Source: Candidatus Bipolaricaulota bacterium (GTDB lineage Bacteria > Bipolaricaulota > Bipolaricaulia > UBA7950 > UBA9294). From it: a stretch of DNA of 12,890 nucleotides. The DNA lies in contig CP070725.1 in assembly GCA_020350845.1 (NCBI GenBank), positions 341,339 to 354,228 of the forward strand, read 5' to 3'. This document shows positions 12,694 to 12,890 of this stretch, in pieces; the first letter of the stretch is position 1; each line of letters begins with the position of its first letter. The notes under the pieces are model-generated. The model saw only the letters and a list, made by a program, of their open reading frames with translations, was not told the origin of the DNA and did not search any database. The translations under genes were made by a program, and so were the position numbers.

Positions 12694-12890
12694 ATGGTCG
12701 AACTGAAGGACTTCCGCATTCTCTCCGATCTCAAAGCCAAGGATCTCGACAAGCTCGGGGAGAGCGTGCGCAAGATCAGCTACGGTCGCGGCGAGATCAT
12801 CTTCCAAGAGGGGGCGCCCGCGTTCGGCTTCTACCTGATCTTCGACGGCATGGTGAAGCTCGTGAAGCGCAGCATGCGCGCCAAGAGCCA
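12694..12890 (+). CDS. Crp/Fnr-family transcription regulator, N-terminal part
   Basis: The first 65 residues are present before the window ends. They read MVELKDFRILSDLKAKDLDK, then SYGRGEIIFQEGAPAFGFYL and IFDGMVKLVKRS, the first beta strands of the cyclic-nucleotide-binding-like (cupin) sensor domain of Crp/Fnr regulators. The G-E-I-I-F-Q-E-G and FYLIFDGMVKLVKR patterns are typical. No N-terminal Cys cluster is present, so it is not a classic FNR iron-sulfur sensor. The DNA-binding half, which would define the subfamily, lies outside. ATG 12694 has GAGGGGG five to six bases upstream. It has its own promoter at 12573-12601 and is divergent from tRNA-Leu. Confidence 0.88.
   Translation, partial: MVELKDFRILSDLKAKDLDKLGESVRKISYGRGEIIFQEGAPAFGFYLIFDGMVKLVKRSMRAKS

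Overview
This 12.9 kb window is GC-rich, densely packed chromosomal DNA from a diderm (two-membrane) bacterium. The evidence for two membranes is an LptB ATPase with an LptC-like partner (lipopolysaccharide transport) and an Lnt-type apolipoprotein N-acyltransferase. GTG starts, 4-31 nt overlaps between genes and long antisense open frames fit a high-GC genome. The phylum cannot be fixed from the sequence. The PKD/TolB-propeller lipoprotein and the unfamiliar proteins suggest an uncultured lineage; Bipolaricaulota is a guess, not a result.

Layout. (1) 1-459, minus strand: secG, then the first 206 bases of an Opp/Dpp-type peptide ABC transporter ATPase with an in-frame TAA at codon 12. secG has a strong sigma-70 type promoter with a perfect TATAAT. 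(2) 567-3725, plus strand: a tight run of pyrG (CTP synthase), an LptC-like gene and lptB, with a leader hairpin covering the likely pyrG ribosome-binding site. (3) 3640-6005: lgt (minus) and lnt (plus), divergent across only 35 bp. These are the first and last enzymes of lipoprotein maturation. lgt overlaps the 3' end of lptB by 86 bp, and Lnt appears to lack its catalytic lysine. (4) 6042-6072: a perfect 12-bp hairpin between convergent lnt and the next gene. (5) 6102-9525: a minus-strand lipoprotein (PKD domain plus TolB-like propeller), divergent from a three-gene run. That run holds an ECF-type sigma factor, a single-pass membrane protein with a C-terminal glycogen-binding (CBM48/AMPK-beta-like) domain that looks like its anti-sigma partner, and an unrecognised exported helical protein. 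(6) 9605-11934: an unrecognised protein with a degenerate restriction-endonuclease-like C-terminus, overlapping mraY by 4 nt. (7) 11935-12349: non-coding, with inverted heptanucleotide arrays and a 131-bp MITE/REPIN-like palindrome, ending beside tRNA-Leu(CAG). (8) 12694-end: the start of a Crp/Fnr-family regulator.

Most of the window serves the cell envelope: protein export (SecG), LPS transport (LptC/B), lipoprotein maturation (Lgt, Lnt), a lipoprotein, peptidoglycan precursor synthesis (MraY) and a membrane-linked sigma-factor switch. The best candidates for something undescribed are the sigma factor/CBM48 switch with its unknown third gene, the degenerate-nuclease protein coupled to mraY, the Lnt catalytic substitution, and the paired repeat structures beside tRNA-Leu.
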